Assembly (NCBI GenBank): GCA_947179155.2
Contig: OX359282.1
Span: 4,901,501 to 4,965,500 of the forward strand
Source: Hedera helix
Lineage: Eukaryota > Streptophyta > Magnoliopsida > Apiales > Araliaceae
Direction of reading: 5' to 3'
DNA length: 64,000 nucleotides
Below, piece after piece: positions 11,758 through 23,054 of the stretch (positions within the stretch are counted from its first letter, which is position 1; every line of letters begins with the position of its first letter). Both the position numbers and the translations under genes were made by a program. Under the pieces are notes generated by a model. It had not been told where the DNA came from and searched no databases. It saw only the letters and a program-made list of their open reading frames with translations.

Positions 11758-14700
11758 TGTAAGACCCCAAATTTTATGAAATACAAAATTTAATTTTTTC
11801 TTCATTTATATTTTTTCTGAAACAGTAAGGGTTTAAATTGACAAAGTTAAAAGTTAAGGATGTTATGTGCAAATATTCGTTATGTCGGACAATATTCGTT
11901 CTGTCGGGGAATATTCGTACGACGGCACCGTACGAACCAATCATTGGTGGACCCCACAACGAATAATTGTCGGATATAGAAAACGACATGAATAATTTTT
12001 AAATGGTCAATGGTACTATCACTTTTAATTGTTAAAATATCTTGTGGTAAAAGAATAGAAATATACGGTATAACAAGTAACACAAGGTATTGCACAGTAG
12101 CACACGACATTGCACAGTGTTTCATATTATTGAACTGATAAAGTGGTTATCGTACAATATTTGACTTTATTGTCACATGCACAATAATTCATATTATTAA
12201 ACTGATAATTGTCACAGTAGCATATGCACAGTAATTCGCATTATTGAATCAATAATTGTCATTACACAGTAACGTATTCTTTCTTTTACAAACTTTCTGC
12301 ATTATTGTTATCTCTATTATGATGTTAATTAAATTGTTGTATTTCATTATTAATTGATTTGATATCTAACTCAGAGAGCCAACTACAATGTATTTATAAC
12401 AATTAGTCATAATAATGAATACGTGTGAATTATTATTGAATAATTGAATTGATAAAGTTATTTGTTTTTATTATAATAAATGATATAAAGTTAGGTGATA
12501 TAAAGATGAAATGAATGGTATATATTAAAGATAATGTAATAATTATAGAATTTCAAATGAACGGTGTAGATTGAAGATGATATTTAAATGAATTGTTTAG
12601 ATCAAGAAAATCATAAAAGATGAAATGAATGGTATAGATTAAAGATAATATAGAATTTGAAATGGATGGTGTAGATTAAAGATGATGTTTAAATGAATGA
12701 TTTAAATTAAAGAAATCTTAAAAGATGAAATGAGTGGTATGAATTAAACATTATCTTGAAATGAACAGTTTGGATTAAATTAGGAAATCTTGGTTATGAT
12801 AAGATTTTTGCCTTTAAATAGAGGTCTTAACTTAAGGATTTTTCAAAAACTTTCTTGCTCATTCTTTCTTTCACTCTCTAAATACTTCTTTGTGTAAGTT
12901 CTCTCTAAGTGTGCTTAAGTCATCTTGAGTATTTGTGAAGATCTATAAGTGTACGAGTACTTTTCGAGTTGATCAACTTCATTTAAATCAATATCCAGTC
13001 ACGTGATACGGTAAGGGATTATCATCATTTGATTCTCGAAAATAATATCGTTTCTCTCTTACTCATAAGATGTGTCATTTATTTTCATATATTAAATTGT
13101 GGGAATAACCTTACGACGCGGATTACCGCCTATTGGTGAATAACCTTTCGTATTCATTCCTTATTAATCTCTAAGAATAACCTTACTACGTGGATTACCG
13201 TCTGTTTGGTGAATAACTCTTCGTATTCAATTTTTATTAAATTGTGGGAATAACCTTACGGCACGGATTACCTCATGTTGGTGAATAATCTTTCGTATTC
13301 ATTTCTTATTAATCTCTGAAAATAACATGACTATGCGGATTACCGCATGTTTGGTGAATTACTCTTTGTATTCATTTTTTATTTGTCTCTTTTGGAAATA
13401 ATTTGTCTACACGAATTATTACATGACACTTTTATTCCATATTCGTTTGTAATATCATTTTCTTTCATATTCGTAAGTGATATTATTTTCTTTTATACTC
13501 GTAAGGGATACTGTCTTTTTCATCTTCCATTATTCAAACTTATTACGGTAAAGGGTATCATTCTTTTCATACTCTTAACTTATTATGGTAAGTACTATTT
13601 GGTAAAGTTCTTGAAATGATTATATATTCCTTAATAGTTTGCGCTTCATCTAATATCATTTCAATTGAACCTTCCTATTTTTCTAAATCTCTCTATTGAA
13701 CTTTAACTGTTATTCTAAACTGTGGATCTTGAATATCGTTCTTAAATTTGAGTCCACATCATGTTGACAATTTAGACATTATTTGAATTTGCACAAAGTA
13801 AACTTTTGATATTAATTGATCATATTGTTTCTTCTGATTCATCATTTATATTACTGTTATTTGTACTAATCATCAAGAATTAAATTGTTGTGAATATCTA
13901 TGGCCTGGGGCACAAATGATAGGTTAAAGGCAATATAATTATTGAATAGATGATAGGTTAAAGGCGATACATCTGTTCGGTGTCTTTTATGGCACGTGGT
14001 GAATGAATATCTTTGCCCCATAGTGCAAAGATGAACTGTTGTTTGGTATGATTATGACCAACGGCTGAATACTGGTATAATCATGACCGTTGGTGATATT
14101 TTGAAAATCTTTGGCCCGTAGTGCAAAAATGAACTGTTGTTTGGTATGATTATGACCAAAGGCTGAATACTTGTATAATCATGACCGTTGGTGATATATT
14201 GAATATCTTTGGCCCGTAGTGCAAAGATGAACTGTTGACTTGCATAAGTATGACCAGGAACTGGGAATTTATATTATCATGACTAGTGGTGTTTAAAATG
14301 ATAAAAGTTGATGATATTTTTCTGAAAAAGAGAAGCGAGTGGACATCATAGTCTACATAATTCTTCTAATGGATTGCTCATTCCGCTACTATTATTAATC
14401 TGAACTTTGTTTAAGAACTTAACTGCAGTTTTTGATATAAACCTTGTAGTCTATTGTATTTTATCAAGAACACAATTCGTCATTATCTTAGTCATGATAT
14501 TATTTACTGGACTATTTGAGCTTACCCTTTCTTTTTGTTCCATTATTTTTCAATAGGAGATGAAAACGTAGCTGGGTCTAGTCAGGGGATGGAGTGAGAG
14601 TCCGAGGGATAGCTATCGTAATCTTCACGTGTTGTAAAATAGTGTGGCAATAATCGTGAAAGACTTAGTTGTGTATTATTATACACTGTGTTGTTGTACA

Positions 14701-14782
14701 TTGCATTACTTGTAATAATTTTGTTGTAGTCTTTTGACAACTCAACTTTGGGCTGTGTGGGCCCAGATTTGGGGGCGTCACA
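11758..14782 (+). repeat. Gypsy 5' LTR (3025 bp)
   Basis: Starts TGTAAGACCCC and ends GGGGGCGTCACA. It contains three internal tandem arrays. One has units of about 112 bases with ATGAAATGAATGGTATAGAT (12500-12760). One has units of about 83 bases with GGGAATAACCTTACGACGCG (13096-13378). One has units of about 98 bases with GCAAAGATGAACTGTTGTTT (14010-14290). A hairpin CGTACGACGGCACCGTACG is near 11917. The TATA-like box at 12813-12820 reads TTTAAATA. The 3' LTR carries the same arrays. Confidence 0.92.
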
Positions 14783-14784
14783 GT

Positions 14785-14796
14785 TGGCATCAGAGC
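14785..14796 (+). promoter_or_regulatory. Primer-binding site, initiator tRNA-Met
   Basis: TGGCATCAGAGC lies two bases after the 5' LTR. It matches the plant initiator tRNA-Met complement TGGTATCAGAGC at 11 of 12 positions; the T-to-C change could slightly weaken priming. Confidence 0.85.
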
Positions 14797-15000
14797 TTAG
14801 GGATATGATCTTTAATGAAGATCTGGGGTAAAAGTAGGAGGAGAGAGACGAATAGAATACGTCACTAATGTGTCATACATATATTATTTTTGAGATTTAA
14901 ATAGTTGGCTTGAATGTGGGGACAAGAGGTGACGAATCAGTATGTTTAACTAACTTTTATTTTGTGAACGCAGTTAAGAATAACATTTAAAAACCAGAAG

Positions 15001-16032
15001 ATGAATTATGTGGTGAAAAATCAGGAGGCTACGAATAAACCTCCTACAAACTCAGAGTTGAATTATTTGCATAAAGCAAAAATTAATTGTGTTTTATTCA
15101 GGAAAGAAGAAAGTGAATGCTCTACTACAGTTCTGCCAAATTCGTTTTTAGAAGCAATTAAAGGATGTCATGAACTTACCGAAATTATTGCTTTCAATCT
15201 GCTCGCTAATTGGAAATATCATATCACCTGGTTATGCTCGATAACAAAGGATCAAAATATATGGACTTTTCAGATCAATCTCTGGGAATTATGGTGTTCC
15301 AGTTATGATTTTCAAGAATATTTAAAAATGATGTTCTTATACTTTTGGGCGTTACAATTTAAAGGAATTCAGGTTAAGTTAGCCATCATTACGGAAACTG
15401 CATTTTATCGAAAATACTATTTTACTGAAAATCATTTGTACGCTACTACTAAAAAAGTTGATGAATCCGAAGAACAGTTCATTAGAAAACTATTTAGTGG
15501 TATTCCCATGGTTGAAATACGTGAAGATCCAGAAGAAATATTCGGGACCCGATTTGCTAGTAATAGTTCTGATGATCAAGACGATGTGATAACCGGTAAG
15601 CTATTCATAAATTCTTGTGAAGTTTATGTCCTATTAGATACTGGTTTTACCCATTCTTTTATCTCACCTACGTGTGCTCAACGTTTAAATTTGACTTCTG
15701 AAAACTTAGACTTTGACTTATCAATTGAAACCCCATTGGAAGAAATAACTATCACATCTACTGTCTATAAATCTTGCCTAGTTCAAATCAACAACCTCAC
15801 ATTACCTGTTGACCTTATTTCTTTGGAGATGCATGAATTTGATGTAATTTTAGAAATTGATTGGTTGACTACCCATCATTCTAAAATTGATTGTTTTCAT
15901 AAGATTATTAGTTTTCATATTTCTAATCAACCTATCATGCAAATTCAAGCAACTAAATCATTGAAATCTATAACTGTTATTTCTAGCCATAAAGTCATTC
16001 GTTTATTGAAAAAGGATGTCAAGCCTTTTTAG
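15001..16032 (+). CDS. Gypsy ORF with aspartic protease and unrecognised N-terminal half
   Basis: This 343-codon open frame starts 218 bases after the 5' LTR, where gag normally lies. Residues 195-300 are a retroviral-type aspartic protease: GKLFINSCEVYVLLDTGF, THSFIS, then the distal FDVILEIDWL. The usual DTGA of these elements reads DTGF here. Residues 1-190 do not look like a gypsy gag: there is no CCHC zinc knuckle and no gag core I recognise, but tryptophan-rich stretches such as WKYHITWLCSITKD. The next frame (RT) follows after a stop at 16030. It may be gag replaced by, or decayed into, other sequence. Since later pol is broken, the element is non-autonomous. Confidence 0.65.
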   Translation: MNYVVKNQEATNKPPTNSELNYLHKAKINCVLFRKEESECSTTVLPNSFLEAIKGCHELTEIIAFNLLANWKYHITWLCSITKDQNIWTFQINLWELWCSSYDFQEYLKMMFLYFWALQFKGIQVKLAIITETAFYRKYYFTENHLYATTKKVDESEEQFIRKLFSGIPMVEIREDPEEIFGTRFASNSSDDQDDVITGKLFINSCEVYVLLDTGFTHSFISPTCAQRLNLTSENLDFDLSIETPLEEITITSTVYKSCLVQINNLTLPVDLISLEMHEFDVILEIDWLTTHHSKIDCFHKIISFHISNQPIMQIQATKSLKSITVISSHKVIRLLKKDVKPF

Positions 16033-16046
16033 CTTATGTCACTGAT

Positions 16047-17195
16047 TTGAACAAAAATACATTAAACTTAAATGATATTTCTATTGTTAATGAGTTTTTT
16101 GACGTTTTTCCTGAGAAACTTCCTGGCTTACCCCCAAACCGTGAAATTGAATTTTGTATCGATCTTGAACCCAGTACTAAGCCCATTTCCAAAGCCCCAT
16201 ACCGAATGGCTCCTATTGAACTTCAAGAGTTAAAGGTCCAACTACAGGAATTGTTGGATACCAGTTTCATTCCTCCGAGTACATCACCTTGCGGTGCTCC
16301 TGTTCTATTTGTGAAGAAGAAAGACGGGAGTATGAGATTATGCATTGACTACCGAGAATTGAACCATGTTACCATAAAAAGCAGGTACCCGCTACCTCGG
16401 ATTGATGACATGTTTGATCAATTACAGGGTGCTCAACATTTCTCAAAGATTGATCTCCGTTCTGGATATCATCAGTTAAAGGTTAAAGCTGAGGACATTC
16501 CAAAGACTGCTTTCAGAACTCGTTATGGGCATTATGAGTTCTTAGTTATGCCTTTTGGACTAACTAATGCTCTTGCGGTTTTCATGGACATGATGAACCG
16601 GATATTCAAGAAATATTTGGATCATTTTGTAGTTGTCTTTATTGATAACATTCTCATATACTCCAAGAGTCGTGAGGATCATGAATAACACCTGAGATTA
16701 ATACTCCAAAAGCTACGTGAGAACAAGTTGTATGCCAAGCTGAAGAAGTGTGAGTTTTGCCTTGAGGAAGTCACGTTCCTTGGGCATGTGATTTCTAGTC
16801 AGGGAATAGCAGTTGATCCTGCAAAGATCGAAGCAATATTAAATTGGGAGCAACCTCGGTCAGTAATGGAAGTCCGAAGTTTTCTGGGCTTAGCTGGTTA
16901 TTATCGGAGATTCGTAGAAGGATTTTCTCGAATCGCCACTCCATTAACTCAGCTGACTCGAAAAAGTACAAAATTCGTATGGAACGAGAAATGCAAGAAA
17001 AGTTTTCAAGAACTCAAGAAGAGACTTATTTCAGCTCCTGTTCTGACCATACCATCAGGATCAGGAAAATTTGTCATATACAGCGATGCTTCAAGCAAAG
17101 GTCTAGGCTGTGTCCTTATGCAACAAGGAAAGGTTATAGCCTATGCCTTTCGACAACTCAAAGATTATGAGAAAAATATCCTACTCATGATCTAG
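16047..17195 (+). pseudogene. Gypsy reverse transcriptase and start of RNase H
   Basis: RT motifs appear in order: SPCGAPVLFVKKKDGSMRLC, FSKIDLRSGYHQLKV, FRTRYGHYEFLVMPFGLTNA, then VFIDNILIYS. The catalytic motif, normally YIDD or FIDD, reads FIDN; the last aspartate codon GAC has become AAC. A TAA stop at 16686-16688 breaks the frame just after SREDHE, and reading continues in phase from 16689 with LYAKLKKCEFCLEEVTFLGH, SFLGLAGYYRRFVEGF and the RNase H start FVIYSDASSKGLGCVLMQ. The frame is lost at about 17177 by a one-base deletion. RT would copy the element RNA; this copy is dead both by stop and by active-site change. Confidence 0.92.
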
Positions 17196-18472
17196 AGTTG
17201 GCAGCAGTCGTTTTCGCGTTGAAGATCTGGAGACAGTACTTGTACAGAGAAAAAATGGATATCTATACGGATCATAAAAGTCTCAAGTATTTCTTCACCA
17301 AGAAGGAACTTAACATGCGACAACGATGTTGGCTTGAGCTATTGAAGGATTACGACCACACAATCCAGTATTACACGGGAAAGGCGAACGTTATAGCTGA
17401 CGCTTTGAGCAGAAGATCTTATGCGAGTACAAGTGCACTACTGACAACACAAAAGCGTATTTTGTACGACTTGCAAAAGATGGAGATAGAGCTAAAAACA
17501 TCAATGACCCACTTGAAGATTGCGCACGTACGAGTAGAACCAGCTTTAATCGATAAAATTAAAGCTGGTCAAGCTACTGATTCGGAGCTGATGAATATGA
17601 TGAAAAAAGTACAAGAAGGTGCTATTCCTGAGGCAAGAGTCGACAAGAAAGGAATACTTCGAGTCAATTCTCGACTCTGTGTTCCTAACGACCTTGAATT
17701 GAAGCATAAAATCATGATGGAGGCACACAACACGCCGTTTGCAATCCACCCAGGAGGTACCAAGATGTATCGTGATCTTCGGTATACATTTTGGTGGAAC
17801 AATATGAAAAGAGAGATTGCAGAATTTATCTCAAGGTGCCTAACTTGTCAACGTGTCAAGACAGAGCATCAAGTACCTAAGGGTCCATTGCAACCACTTG
17901 AGGTTCCTGAATGGAAGTGGGAACACATCAATATGAACTTTGTGACAGGTCTTCCCAAAGTTTCTCAAGGCTTGAATGCAATCTGGGTGATCGTAGATAG
18001 ATTGACCAAATCCGCTCATTTCTTGCCTATACGAGAAAACTTTTCACTTGAGCGTCTTGCCGGTATGTACATAAATGGGATTGTAAGATTGCACGGTATG
18101 TCAGTTTCCATAGTTTCTGATCAAGATCCTAGATTCACTTCACACTTTTGGATCAGTTTACAAAAAGCTATGGGCACCGAGTTACGATTTAGTTCTGCAT
18201 ACCATCCTCAAACGGACGGACAATCTGAAAGGACGATCCAGACTCTTGAAGATCTTTTGAGACTTTGCGTACTAGACTTCAAAGGAAGTTGGGATAAGTA
18301 CTTGCCATTGGTGGAATTTTCCTACAACAACAGTTACCAAGCAAACATAGGCATGGCTCCATTCGAGGCTTTGTATGGTAGGAAGTGTCGCTCTCCAGTA
18401 TGTTGGAATGAGGTAGGAGAAGTAAAACTGTTGGGACCTGAGTTGGTATGCTTGACGACAGAAAAGATCTAA
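17196..18472 (+). pseudogene. Gypsy RNase H end and integrase
   Basis: The open frame (424 codons from the ATG at 17198) begins with the end of RNase H: IYTDHKSLKYFFTKKELNMR and GKANVIADALSRR. The integrase zinc finger has H and H in HNTPFAIHPGGTKMYRDLR and C..C in CLTCQRVK. The core has INMNFVTGLP, VSDQDPRFTSHF and HPQTDGQSERTIQTLEDLLR. The first catalytic aspartate (MDF in relatives) is asparagine here, again GAC to AAC; the second D and the E are kept. A stop at 18470-18472 ends it. Integrase inserts the cDNA. A shift of frame against the RT piece at about 17177 means the polyprotein cannot be made in one piece. Confidence 0.9.
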
Positions 18473-19000
18473 ATAATCCGACAACGAAAACAAATCGCTC
18501 AATAACGACAAAAGAGTTATGATGATCTTCATCGGAGGGACAAGCGATTCAACATTGGAGATCATGTATTCTTACGTGTTTCTCCATGGAAAGGAGTTAC
18601 GAGATTTGGAAAGAGAGGAAGCTCAACCCTCGATTTATTGGCTTATTTGAAATCCTCGATCGAGTAGGAACCGTAGACTACAGACTAGCCCTACCACCAA
18701 GTATGTCTCGCATCCATAACGTTTTTCATATATCTATGTTACGTAAATATGTGAAGGACTCAAACCACGTCATTAAGTTAGAATCGGATGTTATAGCAGA
18801 GGATTTAACGTACGAGGAGGTACCTGTCAAAATCTTAGATAAGAAGGAGTAGATCCTACGCTAAAAGGTTATACCTCAAGTCAAGGTTTTATAGAGGAAC
18901 CAAGATACTGAGGAAATGACCTGGGAGCTAAAATCTAAGATGAAATCTAAGTATCCTTACCTCTTCGAAAAGTCAGGTACGTCAATTTCGGGGATAAAAT
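18473..19000 (+). pseudogene. Gypsy integrase C terminus with chromodomain-like tail
   Basis: After further stops (18470 and about 18505) the conserved tail is readable: KSYDDLHRRDKRFNIGDHVF, LNPRFIGLFEILDRVG, LPPSMSRIHNVFHISMLRKY and VKILDKKE. Past a stop at 18850 follows a TWELKSKMKSKYPYLF ending. This last part corresponds to the divergent chromodomain of plant Tekay/Del elements. A one-base shift lies near 18615, where GKRG passes into KLNPRF. The tail ends just before the polypurine tract. Confidence 0.8.
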
Positions 19001-19005
19001 TTCAT

Positions 19006-19018
19006 AAAGAGGGGAGGT
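19006..19018 (+). promoter_or_regulatory. Polypurine tract of the gypsy element
   Basis: AAAGAGGGGAGG lies directly before the 3' LTR and is the expected plus-strand primer for cDNA synthesis. Confidence 0.85.
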
Positions 19019-19153
19019 TATAACACCCTGAATTTTATGAAATACAAATTTAATTTTTTCTTCATTTATATTTTTTCTGAAACAGTGAGTGGTTAAATTG
19101 ACAAAGTTAAAAGTTAAGGATGTTATGTGCAAATATTCGTTCTGTTGGACAAT

Positions 19154-22100
19154 TGTAATGTCCTAGAATTTCCACGTCATTATTAATTAAATTATTAATT
19201 TAATTTCCGACGAGTTAGTTTTACGAGATTATTTAAATTTTTTATGTGATTAATTAATTATGTGATTAAATAATTATGTAATTAATTACTAAAATTAATT
19301 AAAGGGGGTCACTAATATGTTATTAAATTAGTGAACAAACCCTAAAGTTTTAATATCAAAATAATTGATAAATTTCCTATTAATTAAATATTCAATTAAA
19401 TTGAATATAATGAGCGAATTAAATATAATAAATTAATTAATATGATTATTAATTAATGTAAATAATGTGAAATATTAATAATAATATTTATTAGTCCATT
19501 TAGTAATTTAATACTTATGGGTTAGAATATTTAATTATTTATTCAATCTAATTATTTATTTAATCATGGATTGAATAATTAATGTGTAAATTATTAAATT
19601 AGCCCAACATGGGTCAATTAGTAGCCCAAGTGTAGAATAATAAAATTTGACAATTTAGTAGCCCAAACAATTTAATAGAAGCCCAATTGGTATTTTAAAT
19701 TAAAGCCCAATGATTGGCCCACTTGAAAAATACTTAATTAAACTATTAATTATTAAAAAGAAAGCAATGTGACACTAATTTTGGGACAAGAAGATGTGCT
19801 ATCAGCCGAGAGCATACAAGGAGAGAGAGAAAAAAATTGATTTTTTGTTTATTTTAGTTTATTTTTCATTTATTTAATTAATGGCTGCTTGTTTTATTTT
19901 TTCAAGTACATGGACCATTCCTCTTTTCACCAACTAAGTCATTTAACCCATTCCTTATGTAAGTTGTCATCTAGGAGCATGGGCTAAATTATAAATATAA
20001 TTGTGTATCTATTAATTTTTCAAGTATACTTGAAATTGTTAGATGTTATTTCATCATTTTCTCCAAGTCCAAAAGAGAGAGCTAGAGAGCATTTGAGAGT
20101 GTAGAAAAATATTTTGAGAGCAAAATTATCAAGAGAAGGAGTTCTTGGTTTATGTCTTCAAGATTCACCACCTATTTTGGAAGAAAAAGGAAGGTAGCCA
20201 TTAAATCAAGGTAATGGTTATTTTAAATAAAGTTTTATTTTTAAATTAAATAAATCATCATTTTAGTATAAACATGTTAATATAGTTATTAATGTGTAGT
20301 TGTAATATTTATGCCATGCTTGAGTGTAATATGTTTGGTTTGTATTTTGGTATATTTTGTATGCTAAAATATGTGTTTAGTAGTGTATAAACAAGTTTTG
20401 GAATTTATGACCAAAAATATTTTTATAAACCTTAGGTTTGATGTTCTAATATTATAGAACATTAAATCATGAGAAAAACAAAGTTTGAATCACTCAAAAT
20501 GGAGTTATACACAAAAAGTTATGATTTATAGTAGTTTATGTGATTTAAAATTTTTTATAAAAAAATATGTTATTAAATCATGAAAAATTAATTTTTTTCA
20601 TGTTATAAATTAATATAAGGTGATTGGTAATTTTTTTGGATTTTTATTGAAGAGTTGAAGATTTATTAAAGGTATATTTTTATTTAAAATGTGTGTGCTG
20701 GAACACTGTTCACATTCTGCGAAGAAGAAAAAAAAAATTAATTATTTCCGCGCAATGCGCGCAGCGACTGTTCACCGAAAACACGGAGCCAAACGACGTC
20801 GTTTGACAGAAAAGAAATTTACTCCGCGCGTTATGCGCGGAAGTCGTTCAACGGTTATACAAAACGGCACCGTTTTGGTCCGATTACTTGGTGACGCGCG
20901 CCATGCGCGGTAGTTATTTTTTCGGTGAAATTACATTTATGCCCCTCCGTGTTTTTCTTGGTAGAATTACCATTTTGCCATCGGATCAGTTTTCAACTTA
21001 TTTACGAAAATGTCATTCGGGTTAATTTTAATTAATTTAAATATTTGAAAATTAATTTAAAATTATAACAAAAATAATAATAATACAAAAATAATATTGG
21101 GGAGGATATTTTTCAATAAGTTTAATATTTAAATATTTTAAATATTAATCTAGTTAGCTAAACCATGGTTAAGTTAAATAAATTTATTATTTATTTATTA
21201 TTTTAAATGTTAATAATAAATAAAGATGATAAATTAGCAATTATTATTTAATGCCTATTAAATAATACTTAAAGAGAGATAAAATTTATAAATTAATTAT
21301 TTATGATTTAAATATTATTAAATAATAAATAAGGATAATTAAGTAATTAATTCTTATTTAATTAGTATTAAATAATGATTAATGGAAATTAAGTTATTAG
21401 AGTAATAATTTATTATTTAATTTAAATAATAAATAAGAATGATTTGATTATTATTTAACCTTAAATAATAATTAAAATTAATTAAATAATTAATTATTAT
21501 TTAATTGACATTAAATAATAATTAAAGAGGATTAAGATTAGTAAACTATTATTTAATTTCCTTAAATTAAATAATACGTAAGGTTAATTACTTAGTTAAT
21601 TATTGGTTGATTATCATTAAATTAAAGAAGTTTAAAATTAAGTTAATAATTATTTATTATTTAATTATAATTAAATAATAAGTAAGTACAATTAGTTATT
21701 ATTTATTTTAAATAATAACTAGAGTTAATTAATTAATTTCTATTTAATCAATATTAAATAGTAATTAAATAGAGATTGAGTTAATAAAATAAATTGAATT
21801 TAATTATACTTTAATTAAACAATGGTAATAAGTTGTTTAAAGGTTTAATAAGTGTCCAACGCTTAAGAAAAATATTTTCTAACTTATTAAATTATTAACC
21901 TAATTTGATTGAGGGTCTATAAGGTTAATAATATTATTTCGACTAACGTAAATTATGTGTTAGTATTTATATGATAAATAAGTACCTTAGTGAGCGTATA
22001 GTTGTGCAAATACGCCGTACTAATTATTAGACCAACTTTATTAATGTTAGGTCTTTTCAAAGCCAGTTAGTTAAAGCTAGACATATATTGTAGCTGAGCA

Positions 22101-23054
22101 GACAGGCAAGTTCCTTATCTCTAAACTCATTTCATTGAGCAAATTATTTATTTAAGCTTGAACTGTTATTTCCAAGCATGCTTTGAGTGGTTTAATTACT
22201 TTACAATTATTCCACATCGATATTATTGTTATTCGCACTTATTGCACTTGAGATTGTACAGTCATTGGCTTGTACTTAATTATTGTTCTATTGTTTAAAG
22301 AACTGTTCAAAGTAGGTCTAAGTCATTGTTCGGCTAGACATTTATGTTAAAGATTTTAAAAGCTATCCAAATCATTGAAGATGCGGATTCTTAGACTATT
22401 ATGAACACCCCTTTATTATAGGGGAGTACCCTGTATCTAATATTAGGTACAAAAATACGGAAATTAAATGTTATGCATACACATATTGTACCGAGGCTGA
22501 TCCCCTCGGGTACATATTTCTGGTAGTAACCATTGGGTCAACCTGCTATTGACTCCAGTGGATATTTATAGTTCATAGTCTATTTGACTATCCTAATTTT
22601 TAAAGCAAATTATTATTCCTGCTTATGTTATTCACATTATTGAATTGTTCAGTTATTCCCTTTCATTCATGATATATTGTTCCTTGTTGTTATTTAAACT
22701 TGTTGAGCAAACTAGTTGCTCACTCTTGCTATATCATGAAACCTTATTGCAGTGCAACCCGAGACTTCGGGAAAGAACAAGGGTAAAGGAAAGATGAAGT
22801 AATAGACTTCGAGATGCCGCCTTGTAGTAATTAAATTAATTGTTATGTCATATAAACCCTAAGTACTTTATTAAGGGTATTTGTATACTTTTGTGTAAGG
22901 TTATCGTATCTTGGGACTAGTAACACCTTTTGAATGAACAACATATGTTTATTATTCCGCATTTAGTTATTGTATGTTGTTTAGAGGTGAATGTTTGTAT
23001 TGGATCGTGATGACCGGATCCGGGTATTTGGAACTCGAATTTGGGGGCGTCACA
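19154..23054 (+). mobile_element. Solo LTR (3.9 kb) of a second gypsy family
   Basis: Starts TGTAATGTCCTAGAATTTCC, ends AATTTGGGGGCGTCACA, and is flanked by the perfect 5-base duplication ACAAT (19149-19153 and 23055-23059). It has no protein domain, primer site or second LTR, so it is a solo LTR left by LTR-LTR recombination. Its end resembles the Tekay-type LTR it sits in (GGGGGCGTCACA), suggesting a related chromovirus family. A TATA box TATAAATA is at 19990-19997. Most of 19170-22000 is built of AATTAAT-type words. The GC-rich exception is at 20740-20960. Confidence 0.93.
20740..20960 (+). repeat. GC-rich palindromic module in the solo LTR
   Basis: Within the AT-rich LTR, CGCGCAATGCGCG, CGCGCGTTATGCGCGG and CGCGCGCCATGCGCGG alternate with the palindromes AAACGACGTCGTTT and AAAACGGCACCGTTTT. 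Then come AAATTACATTTATGCCCCT and AGAATTACCATTTTGCCA, two steps of a longer array. The same set occurs reversed in the solo LTR at 55652-59109. The open frame through it (20689-20913) is not a gene. Confidence 0.75.

Noticed and set aside
13347..13619. 90-codon frame, also at 24513-24785
   Set aside because: Duplicated in the two gypsy LTRs and composed of hydrophobic codons from TTT-rich sequence; LTRs of this family are non-coding.
14010..14290. Regular repeats considered as a CRISPR array
   Set aside because: Units are contiguous tandem repeats of about 98 bases without unique spacers, in a plant LTR.
20689..20913. 74-codon frame in the solo LTR
   Set aside because: It runs through the GC-rich palindrome module of a non-coding LTR; arginine- and lysine-rich by composition only.
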